From Chloroflexota bacterium (lineage in GTDB: Bacteria; Chloroflexota; Anaerolineae; Aggregatilineales; Phototrophicaceae), in assembly GCA_011523615.1 (NCBI GenBank), contig WTGJ01000004.1, forward strand, positions 1,369-51,866: a DNA stretch of 50,498 nt. Direction: 5' to 3'. A program made the position numbers and the translations under genes. This document shows positions 16,323-24,831 of this stretch, in pieces. Below the pieces are notes generated by a model. That model worked only from the letters and a program-made list of their open reading frames with translations, did no database searches and was not told the DNA's origin. Every line of letters begins with the position of its first letter. Position 1 is the first letter of the stretch.

Positions 16323-17521
16323 CCAGCCGCCAATCCCTCTTCCGCCAGCTCCGCCCAGATTTCCTGCGCTGCGGTCAACAGCGCCGCTCGTTCTGCGGCG
16401 GTGAAGGCCTGCCCGCGATCCTTGCCCCGCAGTTCCAGGTAGCGTTCGAGCAAGGCAGGGGGTTCAGCGTCTGCCACATTCAGGCGCGTCTTCAGTGGGC
16501 CGCTGAGCTCACGGCGGCTGGCGGCCACGTGCTCCGCTCCGGCCGCGCGCAGCAGCTGCCGCACACTGCGCTCCGCCAAAGTTTCATCTTGCGCCCGCGT
16601 GAGGCGCAACTCCGCGCGAACGATGGTGCCTGCGAGGTCGGTTTCGGCCAGCGCTATCTGTAAGGCCTCCAGTGGGTCGCTGGCTTCACGCAGGTCCGCC
16701 CGGATGCGGATGAAGGGCCGCGCCGCCACTGGCACGAAGGTCCAGTCCACCCGACCGCGACGGATCTCCAGGCGCAGGAAACCTTTTTCCACTTCCGCTT
16801 CGCTGAAATCCAGGCGAGCCAGGCTGCCAGGGTAAAGCACCAACGGGCCGCTCGCGCTGGTCAATGCTTGCTGGCGGTGGATGCCACCCAGGGCCACGCC
16901 ATCCCAGGGGGGGAGCGCCAGCTGATCCAGCGGTAACGCAGCATTTGCCAAGACGTCTTCATCACCACGTTGCGCTTCTTCGACGGTGAGGTGCCCGAGC
17001 AATAGGCGGGGCCCCTTGCCAGCTTCCGCTTCCTGGGCGAGGGTGGGCAAAGCCTCCGCCAAACCTTCCCGTGGCGAGCAATGAGGAGCGGTAGCCAGCG
17101 TCAGCGGTCCGCGTTTCGTTTCGATGCGGTGCACCGCGTGAGTTTCGGCGACGAGCACCTGCGGTACGGACAGCGTCGCAAAAATCGCCAGGCTGGAGGC
17201 GCGCTCGGCCGTCGGCGCGGCATCCTGTCGACCGACCAGCAACACCAGAGGGGCGAGCTCCGCCAGGGCCAGTACCTTTTCGGCAAAGGCCTGCAACAAA
17301 GTCGGTTCCGGCTGTGGTGACTTGAAGGCATCGCCAGCGAATAGGATGAGATCGGGTGGTTCCGCGCGCGCGTTTGCGATCAGTTCTTCCAGCGCATGGA
17401 GCGTATCCTGCGTTCTGGTGGGCAGCGCTTCCGAAGTACGGCGCGATCCGTAGCGTTCGAGGCCCAGGTGCAAATCGGCGAAAAGCAAGATGCGAATCGG
17501 TGTGCCGCTGTCAGCCATCAT
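16319..17521 (-). CDS. SbcD/Mre11-like metallophosphoesterase with degenerate active-site motifs
   Basis: This 400-residue protein follows the SbcD/YhaO exonuclease architecture: FADLHLG (D16, H18), FAGDAF (D64), then later LLLGHLTVEEA. The motif expected to read GNHD is GRQD (97-100), and the expected GHIHxxQ reads GGIHRQQ. Three metal-binding or catalytic positions are therefore altered. No SbcC/ATPase partner lies beside it. It may be a non-catalytic or altered-specificity nuclease homologue. The start codon overlaps the dtd stop (ATGA), so it is translated with dtd. A second ATG is at 17518. Confidence 0.8.
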   Translation of the reverse strand: MMADSGTPIRILLFADLHLGLERYGSRRTSEALPTRTQDTLHALEELIANARAEPPDLILFAGDAFKSPQPEPTLLQAFAEKVLALAELAPLVLLVGRQDAAPTAERASSLAIFATLSVPQVLVAETHAVHRIETKRGPLTLATAPHCSPREGLAEALPTLAQEAEAGKGPRLLLGHLTVEEAQRGDEDVLANAALPLDQLALPPWDGVALGGIHRQQALTSASGPLVLYPGSLARLDFSEAEVEKGFLRLEIRRGRVDWTFVPVAARPFIRIRADLREASDPLEALQIALAETDLAGTIVRAELRLTRAQDETLAERSVRQLLRAAGAEHVAASRRELSGPLKTRLNVADAEPPALLERYLELRGKDRGQAFTAAERAALLTAAQEIWAELAEEGLAAG

Positions 17522-17976
17522 CGCCGGATCAATTCGGCAGTATCCAGCCAGAAAGTGGCGGGCCCTTCGTTATGGATCTCGACCAACATCTCCGCCCCAA
17601 ATTGCCCTTCGGCGACTGGCTCCAATCCTTCGCGGCGCAGGCATTCGGCGAATTGGCGCACCAGCGGTTCCGCCTGCGGTGGCGCAGCAGCGCGGATGTA
17701 ACTCGGGCGGCGGCCCTTGCGCATATCGGCATACAGCGTGAATTGCGAGACGACCAATGCCCCAACGCCCGCATCCACTGCGGAGACATTCATCACCCCC
17801 GCTTCGTCATCAAAGACGCGCAAGCCGGCCACTTTTCGCGCCAGCCAAATCGCCTCCGCCGGCCCATCTTCCCGCTGGATGCCGAGCAGCACCATCAGCC
17901 CGGCGCCGATTTCCCCCACGGCCTGCCCAGCGACACAGACGCGCGCCTCTCGGCAACGTTGCAGCAGGGCGCGCAT
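17518..17976 (-). CDS. dtd: D-aminoacyl-tRNA deacylase
   Basis: This 152-residue DTD hydrolyses D-amino acids (and glycine) mischarged on tRNA. SQFTLYAD (77-84) is the signature oxyanion/Thr motif; the cross-subunit motif near 138-141 reads GPAT rather than the usual GPVT. MNVSAVD and FDDEAG also fit. The frame is open to 18126, but MRALLQR is the standard family start and its ATG overlaps the preceding DinB-like stop by one base. It is the middle gene of a tightly coupled trio. Confidence 0.93.
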   Translation of the reverse strand: MRALLQRCREARVCVAGQAVGEIGAGLMVLLGIQREDGPAEAIWLARKVAGLRVFDDEAGVMNVSAVDAGVGALVVSQFTLYADMRKGRRPSYIRAAAPPQAEPLVRQFAECLRREGLEPVAEGQFGAEMLVEIHNEGPATFWLDTAELIRR

Positions 17977-18533
17977 CAATCTTCGCTTTCGGTTGATTTT
18001 GGCGGGATGGGCTGAGCGGCGGCCGAGGGTGCTGAAATCTGGGCCAGATGTTCTTGCCAGTGGTGCAGGAAGAAGGTCTGCGCCGCCCGTTCGACGGTGC
18101 TCCATTCCTGAGTCGCCACCAACCAAACCGGCGTGCTGAGCTTCTTCAGCGGCAAACGATGGATGAATTCACAAAGCTGCGGGCAATGCGCATCGATGCG
18201 CGCGAAAGTTTTCTCGAGAGGAGTTCGTTGGAAGAAACGTTGTTGCCAGCGATTCAGCCGATGCAGTTTGCCTTCGTCCCATTGTGGCCGGATCCCCACC
18301 AGCGCCGCCTGCAGTTGCCAGCGACCCAGGGTGTCGCTCGCGTTCAGGTGTGACAGCAGGGCGGCGATCGACCAGCCGGCGAACTGCGCTTCGTAGGCGC
18401 TTTCCAGTTGTGGGCCGCTGCGCAATTCGGCTGCCTGGCGCATTTGCTGGCGGATTTCGCGCATGGCTTGCGCCAACCGCTCGCGTTCGATTTCATCGTC
18501 GAGGTAAATCCAATCCGTCCTGGCTTGCGTCAT
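17976..18533 (-). CDS. DinB-like / YfiT-type putative metal-dependent protein
   Basis: This 185-residue four-helix-bundle candidate has histidines placed as in the DinB/YfiT metal site: one in AALLSHLNASDTLGRW and an HxxxH in FLHHWQEHLAQI. Proteins of this superfamily include thiol-dependent transferases; the substrate here is unknown. GAGGG lies about 8 nt before the ATG. The C-terminus is a short Pro/Ser-rich tail. Its stop overlaps the dtd start (TGATG), making it the first gene of the DinB-like/dtd/SbcD-like operon. Confidence 0.7.
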   Translation of the reverse strand: MTQARTDWIYLDDEIERERLAQAMREIRQQMRQAAELRSGPQLESAYEAQFAGWSIAALLSHLNASDTLGRWQLQAALVGIRPQWDEGKLHRLNRWQQRFFQRTPLEKTFARIDAHCPQLCEFIHRLPLKKLSTPVWLVATQEWSTVERAAQTFFLHHWQEHLAQISAPSAAAQPIPPKSTESED

Positions 18534-18569
18534 ATTTTGATCCCTCGCGCAGAACTCAGGCGCGGCCTC

Positions 18570-19604
18570 CTACAATGGCTGACAATCGATGCGTTGCGGC
18601 AACCAGGTCGGATATAAATTATCATGTTCGCCTTCCGTCAGCCGCTCGATTTTTTCGCTGGCGGTCATTTTTTGATGGATGTGCCAATGGCCGCTTTCGT
18701 TGCTGATGTAAGCGATGGAGGCGCCGTCGGGTGCCAGCGCGGCGCCACCGGTGAATTTTTCGGCAGCGCTCACTTCATGCAAGTCGCTGCCATCCGGACG
18801 AACGGCATAAACGCGCAGATCGCCTTCGCTCAGCGGAGCATCCCGCTCTGAGAAAAAGCCAACCCACTCGCCATCCAGAGACCAAAACGGCGCGAAATCC
18901 TCTGCTGCATGCGGCGCCAGGGGGATGATCTCCCCGCCCTGGTAGGGCACGAGGTAGATGTCTTCACCGCCCGCGCGGTTGGAGATGAAAGCGACCGTGC
19001 GCCCATCTGGCGATACATCGGCCATCCATTCGCGAAGCGGGGCGCCATCGCTGATCTGGCGCGGTTCGATGATGGTCTCCCCATTTTCGTCGGTCTGGGG
19101 TTCGTAGGCAAAAATCTCCAATTGGGAGAGGACTTCGCGCAGGGAAGTGCCGATCTGCAGCAATTGACCCGCATCATCCACCAACCAGCGCGCACCCCAA
19201 TCCACACGCCCTTTGGCATAGGTCTCCAACGCGATGGTGACGATCTCCTCCGCGCCAAAAGGCACCTTGCGGCCGTTTTCCAGATCGAGCAGGGTAGCCA
19301 GGTCACTCTCTGCCGAAGTGGAAACATACAGCATGGCAGCGCCATCGAAGGAAAAGGAGGGGAAGTAATCATGCACTTCGCTCTGGGTGAGGTTGGTGAG
19401 CGTTCCCGAAGCATCCAGGCAGTAAATATCCCAGTTGCCGCTGCGGTTGCTCATGAAGGCCAGCGGCCCACCCGGTACGCTGAGGGGAACGGCGGGTTGC
19501 AGGCGCAGGTAGGGCCGGGCCAGGAAAGCCAGCAGCAAGGCCAGGAGCAGCAAGATCAACCCCAGCGAGAGATGGCGCCGATTCCCGATGAATTTCGCCC
19601 ACAT
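18570..19604 (-). CDS. TolB-like beta-propeller (PD40) membrane-anchored protein
   Basis: The product has 344 residues with an N-terminal signal anchor (about residues 12-30, leucine-rich). It then has repeated PD40/WD40-like blades: GPLAFMSNRSGNWDIYCLD, VSPDGRTVAFISNRAGGEDIYLVP, WSLDGEWVGFFSERD and LAPDGASIAYISNESGHWHIH. A six-bladed propeller exposed outside the membrane is likely, used for protein or envelope interactions. No Tol-Pal genes are nearby. TATACT (19617-19612) ends 7 nt before the ATG, without a Shine-Dalgarno sequence. Confidence 0.85.
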   Translation of the reverse strand: MWAKFIGNRRHLSLGLILLLLALLLAFLARPYLRLQPAVPLSVPGGPLAFMSNRSGNWDIYCLDASGTLTNLTQSEVHDYFPSFSFDGAAMLYVSTSAESDLATLLDLENGRKVPFGAEEIVTIALETYAKGRVDWGARWLVDDAGQLLQIGTSLREVLSQLEIFAYEPQTDENGETIIEPRQISDGAPLREWMADVSPDGRTVAFISNRAGGEDIYLVPYQGGEIIPLAPHAAEDFAPFWSLDGEWVGFFSERDAPLSEGDLRVYAVRPDGSDLHEVSAAEKFTGGAALAPDGASIAYISNESGHWHIHQKMTASEKIERLTEGEHDNLYPTWLPQRIDCQPL

Positions 19605-19746
19605 GAGGCTCAGTATAATGCTCCGGGGCCGGCGGGTCAGCGGAGAAATTCGCCGCAGATAGCGCCTGGAAGTTGGGCCTTCCCACTTTCTATGCCAGCG
19701 ACCATTCGCTACAATGAGCGCCAGCGACCGCCGTATCGGAGCGACG

Positions 19747-20151
19747 ATGGCAACATCCGCGCGCAGTTGGTTTTATTCCACGCCAGAGCCTCGGCCCTAT
19801 TACATCGAAGAGCGCGTCAACCACACGCTCTGGCGCAACCGCTTGCAAGGCATTTCGATGACCTGCACCCAGGCCACCGTCCCGATCCAGATGCATGGCC
19901 GCTGGCGCGATATGCCCATCAGCTTTGAATGGCAACCCGGCGCTTTTTTCATCCTGCGCAGTGGCGAGGAGGCGCGCGAGTTGATCGGCGTCATGCGGCA
20001 AATCTTGATGACGCGGCCGCACTTCGCCTATACCGATGCCAGCGGCCGTTTCGTCGTCGAATGGCAATTGCAAGAGGCCGAAACGCGTTGGGGCCACTTG
20101 CGCAATGACAATTCCTTGCGCGGGCTGTTGCGTTTGCGAGAAGTGGACTGA
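19747..20151 (+). CDS. Conserved-looking protein of unknown function
   Basis: A 134-residue soluble protein that I do not recognise. It is rich in aromatic and basic residues (SWFYSTPEPRPYYIEERVNHTLWRN) and ends ETRWGHLRNDNSLRGLLRLREVD, with no signal peptide or membrane segment. The ATG at 19747 is preferred over that at 19714 because GGAG (19738-19741) sits 5 nt upstream and TACAAT (19710-19715) would place transcription between the two. The next gene (OsmC) follows after 20 bp and is probably co-transcribed. Confidence 0.6.
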   Translation: MATSARSWFYSTPEPRPYYIEERVNHTLWRNRLQGISMTCTQATVPIQMHGRWRDMPISFEWQPGAFFILRSGEEARELIGVMRQILMTRPHFAYTDASGRFVVEWQLQEAETRWGHLRNDNSLRGLLRLREVD

Positions 20152-20171
20152 ACGAAGGAGATGAGGACAGC

Positions 20172-20609
20172 ATGAAGGCAGCAAGCAAATTGCGGGAAGG
20201 AGCCCGCACCTCCGTCCGCATGCGTGGCTTCACCATCCATATGGATGAACCGCGCGATGCCGGCGGCGACGACAGTGCCCCAACTCCTCAGGAGATGCTG
20301 GCGGGTTCGCTGGGCAGTTGCATGGCGATCACGGCCAAAATGTATGCCGAGCGCAAAGGCTGGCCGCTGGAGGGGGTGGATGTATCCATCGAGATCGTGC
20401 GCTTCCTGGCGAGCGATTATCCCAGCGCGGCCGGGCAAACCGGCTACGTCCACGAGATTCGCGAAGATGTGACGCTTTACGGCCCGCTGGATGATCAACA
20501 ACGTTCCCGGTTGTTGCAAATCGCCCAGCGTTGCCCCGTGAGCCGTGCCCTCGGCACGCCTTCTTACTTCGTCGCCAATTTGCATGCAGGCGAAAGCAGC
20601 GACAACTGA
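20172..20609 (+). CDS. OsmC-family peroxiredoxin-like protein
   Basis: This 145-residue OsmC/YhfA-type protein reduces organic hydroperoxides with two conserved cysteines: C50 in SLGSCMAITAKMYAERK and C121 in QRCPVSRAL. TPQEMLAGSLGSC is the typical lead-in to the central helix. AAGGAG upstream of the ATG supports the start. It is probably co-transcribed with the preceding unknown gene. The third typical residue, an N-terminal Arg/Glu pair near the Cys site, cannot be confirmed by eye. Confidence 0.9.
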   Translation: MKAASKLREGARTSVRMRGFTIHMDEPRDAGGDDSAPTPQEMLAGSLGSCMAITAKMYAERKGWPLEGVDVSIEIVRFLASDYPSAAGQTGYVHEIREDVTLYGPLDDQQRSRLLQIAQRCPVSRALGTPSYFVANLHAGESSDN

Positions 20610-20656
20610 ACGCAGCACCTCGCCCTGCAACGGAGCCCTATCTCCTGCATGAAGAT

Positions 20657-21247
20657 TTGGAGCAAGCGGCGCGGATGGCGGCTGCTTTGCTCCCCTTCAT
20701 TTACGAAGAGCGACTGACAGGTGACCTGTACGGCGGTGCATTCTCCCGCCGGGGTCGAAACAAACCCCAGCTTGCGCTCGGCGAGTTCTTGTTGCGCCGG
20801 CGCCGTTTGGCACATTGGTTACCGGAGCAGGGGGATGCGGCGCAACAGGCACAATGGAAGGAGATCAGCGAGCGACAGGAAACGATCCAGCGAGAATGGC
20901 GCGTGCATTATCAACGGAAATTGCGCGAGGAGTTGGCCTGGCGTGGGCGGCGGCTGCAGGCTTTCCTCCGTGAACAACGTGAAGAGGGCGGGGGCCTGGG
21001 TGGCTTCGCGGCGGAAGCGCGCCGCCGTACCCTGGCCCAGGAACTGTGGCGCGAGCAAGGGGCCCGCGGTCATGAAGAAGATGCGCGGGAAGCACGCCGC
21101 CGATTGGCGGAGATCGACGCTGAGCTCCGACCGTTGACGAGCGCGGCTCCTTTTGCCTGGGATGCCACGCTGGCGCCGGTGTATCCTGCGGAAGAATTCT
21201 GGTGGCTTTACGCGACGAGTCGGGACCGTATTGCCCAAAAGCGGTGA
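20657..21247 (+). CDS. Unknown charged helical protein
   Basis: The product has about 196 residues, strongly helical and Arg/Glu-rich with a probable coiled coil in the middle (QWKEISERQETIQREWRVHY; LREELAWRGRRLQ). LTGDLYGGAFSRRGRNKP and EFLLRRRRLAHWL look like conserved blocks, and the C-terminus has a Trp/Tyr cluster (EEFWWLYATSRDR). The start is uncertain: the frame is open into osmC, no good Shine-Dalgarno is seen, and TTG 20657 or ATG 20675 are the plausible choices. Only 4 nt separate it from thpR. No function can be proposed. Confidence 0.55.
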   Translation: MEQAARMAAALLPFIYEERLTGDLYGGAFSRRGRNKPQLALGEFLLRRRRLAHWLPEQGDAAQQAQWKEISERQETIQREWRVHYQRKLREELAWRGRRLQAFLREQREEGGGLGGFAAEARRRTLAQELWREQGARGHEEDAREARRRLAEIDAELRPLTSAAPFAWDATLAPVYPAEEFWWLYATSRDRIAQKR

Positions 21248-21251
21248 ATCC

Positions 21252-21806
21252 ATGAGGCTGTTCCTCGCCTTTGAACTGGCCGATGTTCAGCGCGCGGCTC
21301 TGGACCAACTGCGTCGCAACGCCCCGCTCCGCCTCAAGCAAGCCGCTCGTTGGGTCCCCAAGGAAAACCTGCACTTGACCTTGCATTTCCTCGGCGATTT
21401 GCCGCGGGAAAAACTATCGGAGCTCAAGGAGACTTTGCGGACCGTAGAGGCGGGTTGCGCGAACCTGGCTCTGCGCGCTTTGGGCCGTTTCCCCAGGCGG
21501 GGAAAGGCGCGTGTGCTCTGGGCTGGCGTCGCCGAGGACGAAGCGCTGAGGGATTGCCATGAGCAGCTGGCGCGGGCATTGACGCGGCTGGATTTGCCGT
21601 TGTCGGCAGCGCCATTTACGCCGCACATCACCCTGGCGCGCCTCCGTCCGCCTTTGGAGTATGCGGAGCTGGCGGGCTGGCTGGCGGAACAGGCGAGCTG
21701 GCGGGGCCCGCGCACGCTTGTCTCCCATTTCACGCTCTTCGAGAGCCAACTGGGTGTCGGCGTGCCACGCTACATACCGTTGGCGCGATATCCACTTGCT
21801 CAGTGA
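21252..21806 (+). CDS. thpR: RNA 2',3'-cyclic phosphodiesterase (LigT/ThpR)
   Basis: This 184-residue member of the 2H phosphoesterase superfamily has the two catalytic tetrapeptides HLTL (41-44) and HITL (125-128). MRLFLAFEL at the N-terminus and FTLFESQL near the C-terminus are hallmark ThpR segments. It converts 2',3'-cyclic phosphate RNA ends to 2'-phosphates. The ATG at 21252 gives the family N-terminus; the frame extends upstream only through antisense-like sequence of the previous gene. Confidence 0.93.
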   Translation: MRLFLAFELADVQRAALDQLRRNAPLRLKQAARWVPKENLHLTLHFLGDLPREKLSELKETLRTVEAGCANLALRALGRFPRRGKARVLWAGVAEDEALRDCHEQLARALTRLDLPLSAAPFTPHITLARLRPPLEYAELAGWLAEQASWRGPRTLVSHFTLFESQLGVGVPRYIPLARYPLAQ

Positions 21807-21860
21807 TCTCAGGAACAATGAAATAACCCAGCGTGTGTCAACGGCCGCTATAATCCGCGC

Positions 21861-22676
21861 ATGACGGAGCCGACCCAACCAGAGCAGCAACGACCGGCGA
21901 TCCCGGTTGATCACGACCTGGATACACAGCAGTTCACCTCCTTGATGCGCAGCAGCTGGGGTGGCAATTTCATCCTGCGTCCGGAATTGCCCTTGAGCGT
22001 CCTCATCCCCTGTTACAACGAAGTGGCGACGGTCGAAGAGGCGGTGCGGCGCGTGCTGGCGACGGAGCTGGCCCAGGAGATTATCCTCGTCGATGATGGT
22101 TCGACCGACGGCACGAGGGAAGTCCTGCGGCGCCTGGAGAGTGAAGGGCACGCCAGTTTGCAGATCTATTACGCGGATCGCAATCGCGGCAAAGGGGCCG
22201 CGCTGCGGCAGGCGATGCAGTTGGCCAGCGGTGAAATCCTGATCATCCAGGATGCCGACCTAGAATACGACCCGCGCGATTACCCGATCCTGCTCAAGCC
22301 CTTGCACGAAGGAATCGCGCGCGTGGTCTATGGTTCCCGCTTCCTGGGCGGCCCGCGCAAGGCGATGAATTTCTGGAACATGGTCGCCAACAAACTCCTC
22401 ACCCTGCAAACCAATGTCCTCTACAACGCCATCTTGAGCGACATGGAAACCTGCTACAAAGCATTCCGGCGCGATGTGATCGCCGATATGCGGCTGAATG
22501 CGCGCGGCTTCGAATTCGAGCCCGAATTCACCGCCAAAGTGCTCAAGCAGGGCATCCGCATCTATGAAGTGCCCATCACTTACAACGGCAGAGAGTGGGG
22601 CGAGGGCAAAAAGATCCGCTGGACCGATGCCTTCATCGCCGCCTGGACCTTGCTCCGTTACCGCATCTCGGATTGA
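21861..22676 (+). CDS. Glycosyltransferase family 2 (dolichol-phosphate mannosyltransferase-like)
   Basis: This 271-residue GT-A enzyme has SVLIPCYNEVATVEEAV, the nucleotide-contact ILVDDGSTDGT, and the metal-binding QDADLEYDPRDYP (DxD-type) at about 133. It resembles the DPM1/polyprenol-phosphate sugar transferase group (CYKAFRRDVI, FEFEPEFTAKV). No C-terminal membrane spans are present, so it is the soluble form. TATAAT (21849-21854) ends 6 nt before the ATG with no Shine-Dalgarno site, a clear leaderless candidate. It is followed 17 bp later by aguA. Confidence 0.9.
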   Translation: MTEPTQPEQQRPAIPVDHDLDTQQFTSLMRSSWGGNFILRPELPLSVLIPCYNEVATVEEAVRRVLATELAQEIILVDDGSTDGTREVLRRLESEGHASLQIYYADRNRGKGAALRQAMQLASGEILIIQDADLEYDPRDYPILLKPLHEGIARVVYGSRFLGGPRKAMNFWNMVANKLLTLQTNVLYNAILSDMETCYKAFRRDVIADMRLNARGFEFEPEFTAKVLKQGIRIYEVPITYNGREWGEGKKIRWTDAFIAAWTLLRYRISD

Positions 22677-22693
22677 AGAGCCGGGACAGAGAA

Positions 22694-23800
22694 ATGAGCG
22701 ATGCTTTGGCCCGCACGCCGCGTGAAGCTGGTTTCGCCATGCCCGGCGAATTTGAGCGTCATGCGGGAACCTGGATGCTCTGGCCCGAACGCAGCGATAC
22801 CTGGCGCGATGGGGCGAAGCCGGCGCAGCGAAGTTTCGCCCGCGTGGCAGCGGCCATCGCCGAATGTGAACCGGTGACGATGGGCGTTTCCCGCGCGCAG
22901 TTCCGCCATGCCCGCGCTTCTCTGCCCGATTCCGTCCGCGTGGTGGAGATGAGTGCGGATGACGCCTGGATGCGGGATTGTGGCCCGACCTTTGTGCGCG
23001 ATGACCGGGGCCGCGTTCGCGGCGTGGATTGGCAGTTCAATGCCTGGGGTGGTTTGCAATGCGGCGCGTATTTTCCCTGGGATCAAGACGAGCTGGTCGC
23101 CCGGAAGGTGCTGGAGATCGAGCGCTTGCCCCGCTATGAAGCGCCGCTGATCCTCGAAGGGGGCAGCATCCACAGCGATGGCCAGGGCACTTTGCTGACC
23201 ACCGAATCTTGCTTGCTGCATCCCAGCCGCAACCCCAGCTTGAACCGCAGCCAGATCGAAACGCAGCTGCGCGATTTCACGGGCGCGGAACGCGTGGTCT
23301 GGCTACCCGCGGGCATCGATGCGGATGAAACGCAGGGTCATGTAGATAACCTCGCCTGTTTCCTGGCGCCGGGTGTGGTCGCCCTGGCCTGGGAAGAGGA
23401 CGAGGAAGATGCCAATGGCGCGATCACGCGGGCGGCGGCGGAGGCGCTCTCCCGCGAACGAGATGCCCGCGGCCGGCCCTTCACGGTGCATAAAATTCTC
23501 CTGCCTCCGCCGCAATTCCGGACGGAACAGGAAGCGCTCGGGCTCGATCGGGTGCAACGCGCATTACCACGGCCGGCCGGCTTGCGACTGGCCGCATCCT
23601 ACATCAATTTCTATTTTGCCAATGATGCCTGCATCGTGCCGACCTTTGACGTCGCTCAGGATACGACGGTGCTGGCGCAATTGGCGGATCTCTGCCGCGG
23701 GCGGCGCATTGTCGCCATCCCCAGCCGTGAAATCTTGCTGGGCGGTGGCAACATCCATTGCATCACGCAACAACAGCCGCTGGCTTCACCGAGCCCATGA
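22694..23800 (+). CDS. aguA: Agmatine deiminase
   Basis: This 368-residue guanidino-group-modifying enzyme converts agmatine to N-carbamoylputrescine, feeding putrescine synthesis. MPGEFERHAGTWMLWPER, DDAWMRDCGPTFV, LEGGSIHSDGQGTLLTTE, GHVDN and the terminal GGGNIHCITQQ with the nucleophile C356 are all family hallmarks. The ATG at 22694 gives the normal N-terminus. It lies about 18 kb from the polyamine importer, and the two together point to active polyamine metabolism. Its end faces the Fe-ADH gene across 29 bp. Confidence 0.95.
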   Translation: MSDALARTPREAGFAMPGEFERHAGTWMLWPERSDTWRDGAKPAQRSFARVAAAIAECEPVTMGVSRAQFRHARASLPDSVRVVEMSADDAWMRDCGPTFVRDDRGRVRGVDWQFNAWGGLQCGAYFPWDQDELVARKVLEIERLPRYEAPLILEGGSIHSDGQGTLLTTESCLLHPSRNPSLNRSQIETQLRDFTGAERVVWLPAGIDADETQGHVDNLACFLAPGVVALAWEEDEEDANGAITRAAAEALSRERDARGRPFTVHKILLPPPQFRTEQEALGLDRVQRALPRPAGLRLAASYINFYFANDACIVPTFDVAQDTTVLAQLADLCRGRRIVAIPSREILLGGGNIHCITQQQPLASPSP

Positions 23801-23829
23801 TCCAATAGATGTTGGCTTGAGAGAGAGCC

Positions 23830-24831
23830 TCAGCCCAGAGCCAAAAAATTGACTTGCTCGAGATCTTCTTCCCCCAATGTATGCGCCCGGCCGAAAGGCA
23901 ACTGGTGATGCTCGCAATACGCAGGCAACTCACGCAGCGTTTCCAAAACCACAGCCGGTGGGATGTTATCGAGCGGGATTTGACATGCCTGCAACGCATC
24001 CCGCAACGGAGCAACATCTTGCCCCTGTAACCCGGCCAGCAGCACGATGCCTGGCCCGACCAGGTCACCATGAGGCAATCCTTTGCCCATCACATTTTCG
24101 ACGGCGTAGGCGAAATAATGCTCGCTGCCTTCTTCCGGCCGTGAATGACCGAGCTGATTGCACAATTGTACTTCCAGCGCAAGGCAGTCGCATAGTTGTC
24201 GCAAACCCTCCGCATCACCGCGCCCAGCCGCCGCCGCCGCCGCCAGTGAACCCTGTAGGATGGCCTCGGCCGCCGCAGCAGCATAAGCGATGAAGCGCTC
24301 CGTTACCGGGTTGCGTCCCTCGCTTTCGGCGAAGCGCCAATCCCAGAGACCGGTGGCGATGCTGAGCACATCACAGATCCCAGCAGCGCGCAACGAGGGT
24401 GGCGCCGCACCTAGCAACTCAAAATCCAACACCAGTTCTTTGGGCGGGCCCGTTTCGAGATAACGCACGCAACCGTCGCGCCTCACCCCGGCGGCCCAGG
24501 TCCAGGGTGCATCGACGGAAATCGCCGTCGGCACGCCAATGAGTGGCAGGCCATGCTGCTGCGCCAAGTATTTCCCAGCATCCATCGCCAGGCCACCGCC
24601 GATGGCGTAAATGACCTCGCCCTGCAGATCCGCGCCCAGTTGCTGCCAGTGCTCTTCGGTAGCCTCGGTGACTTCCCCCTGCCAGGCCAGTGACAGGCGC
24701 AAAGAAGCATTCATCGTCGCCTGCCAGGCTGCAGCGCTGTAGATGAGGGCGGTCGGCCGCTCCTCCCGCCAGCGGGCGAGTGGCGTGTAATGCACGGTTG
24801 GTAGCGGGTAAACTGTATGCACTGGGATCAT
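23830..24831 (-). CDS. Iron-containing alcohol dehydrogenase, glycerol-1-phosphate dehydrogenase-like (AraM/EgsA branch)
   Basis: The product has 333 residues. YAIGGGLAMDAGKYLA is the NAD(P)-binding GGGxxxD loop and VPTAISVDAPWTWAAGV is typical of the G1PDH/AraM branch. Predicted metal ligands are the Asp in AGICDVLSIATGLWDW and the histidines in EGSEHYFAY and GLPHGDLVG. It likely oxidises or reduces a phosphorylated or cyclic polyol, or may act as a dehydroquinate-synthase-fold enzyme on a sugar. It is the last gene of the minus-strand sugar operon; its ATG overlaps the glycoside hydrolase stop by 4 nt. Confidence 0.85.
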   Translation of the reverse strand: MIPVHTVYPLPTVHYTPLARWREERPTALIYSAAAWQATMNASLRLSLAWQGEVTEATEEHWQQLGADLQGEVIYAIGGGLAMDAGKYLAQQHGLPLIGVPTAISVDAPWTWAAGVRRDGCVRYLETGPPKELVLDFELLGAAPPSLRAAGICDVLSIATGLWDWRFAESEGRNPVTERFIAYAAAAAEAILQGSLAAAAAAGRGDAEGLRQLCDCLALEVQLCNQLGHSRPEEGSEHYFAYAVENVMGKGLPHGDLVGPGIVLLAGLQGQDVAPLRDALQACQIPLDNIPPAVVLETLRELPAYCEHHQLPFGRAHTLGEEDLEQVNFLALG

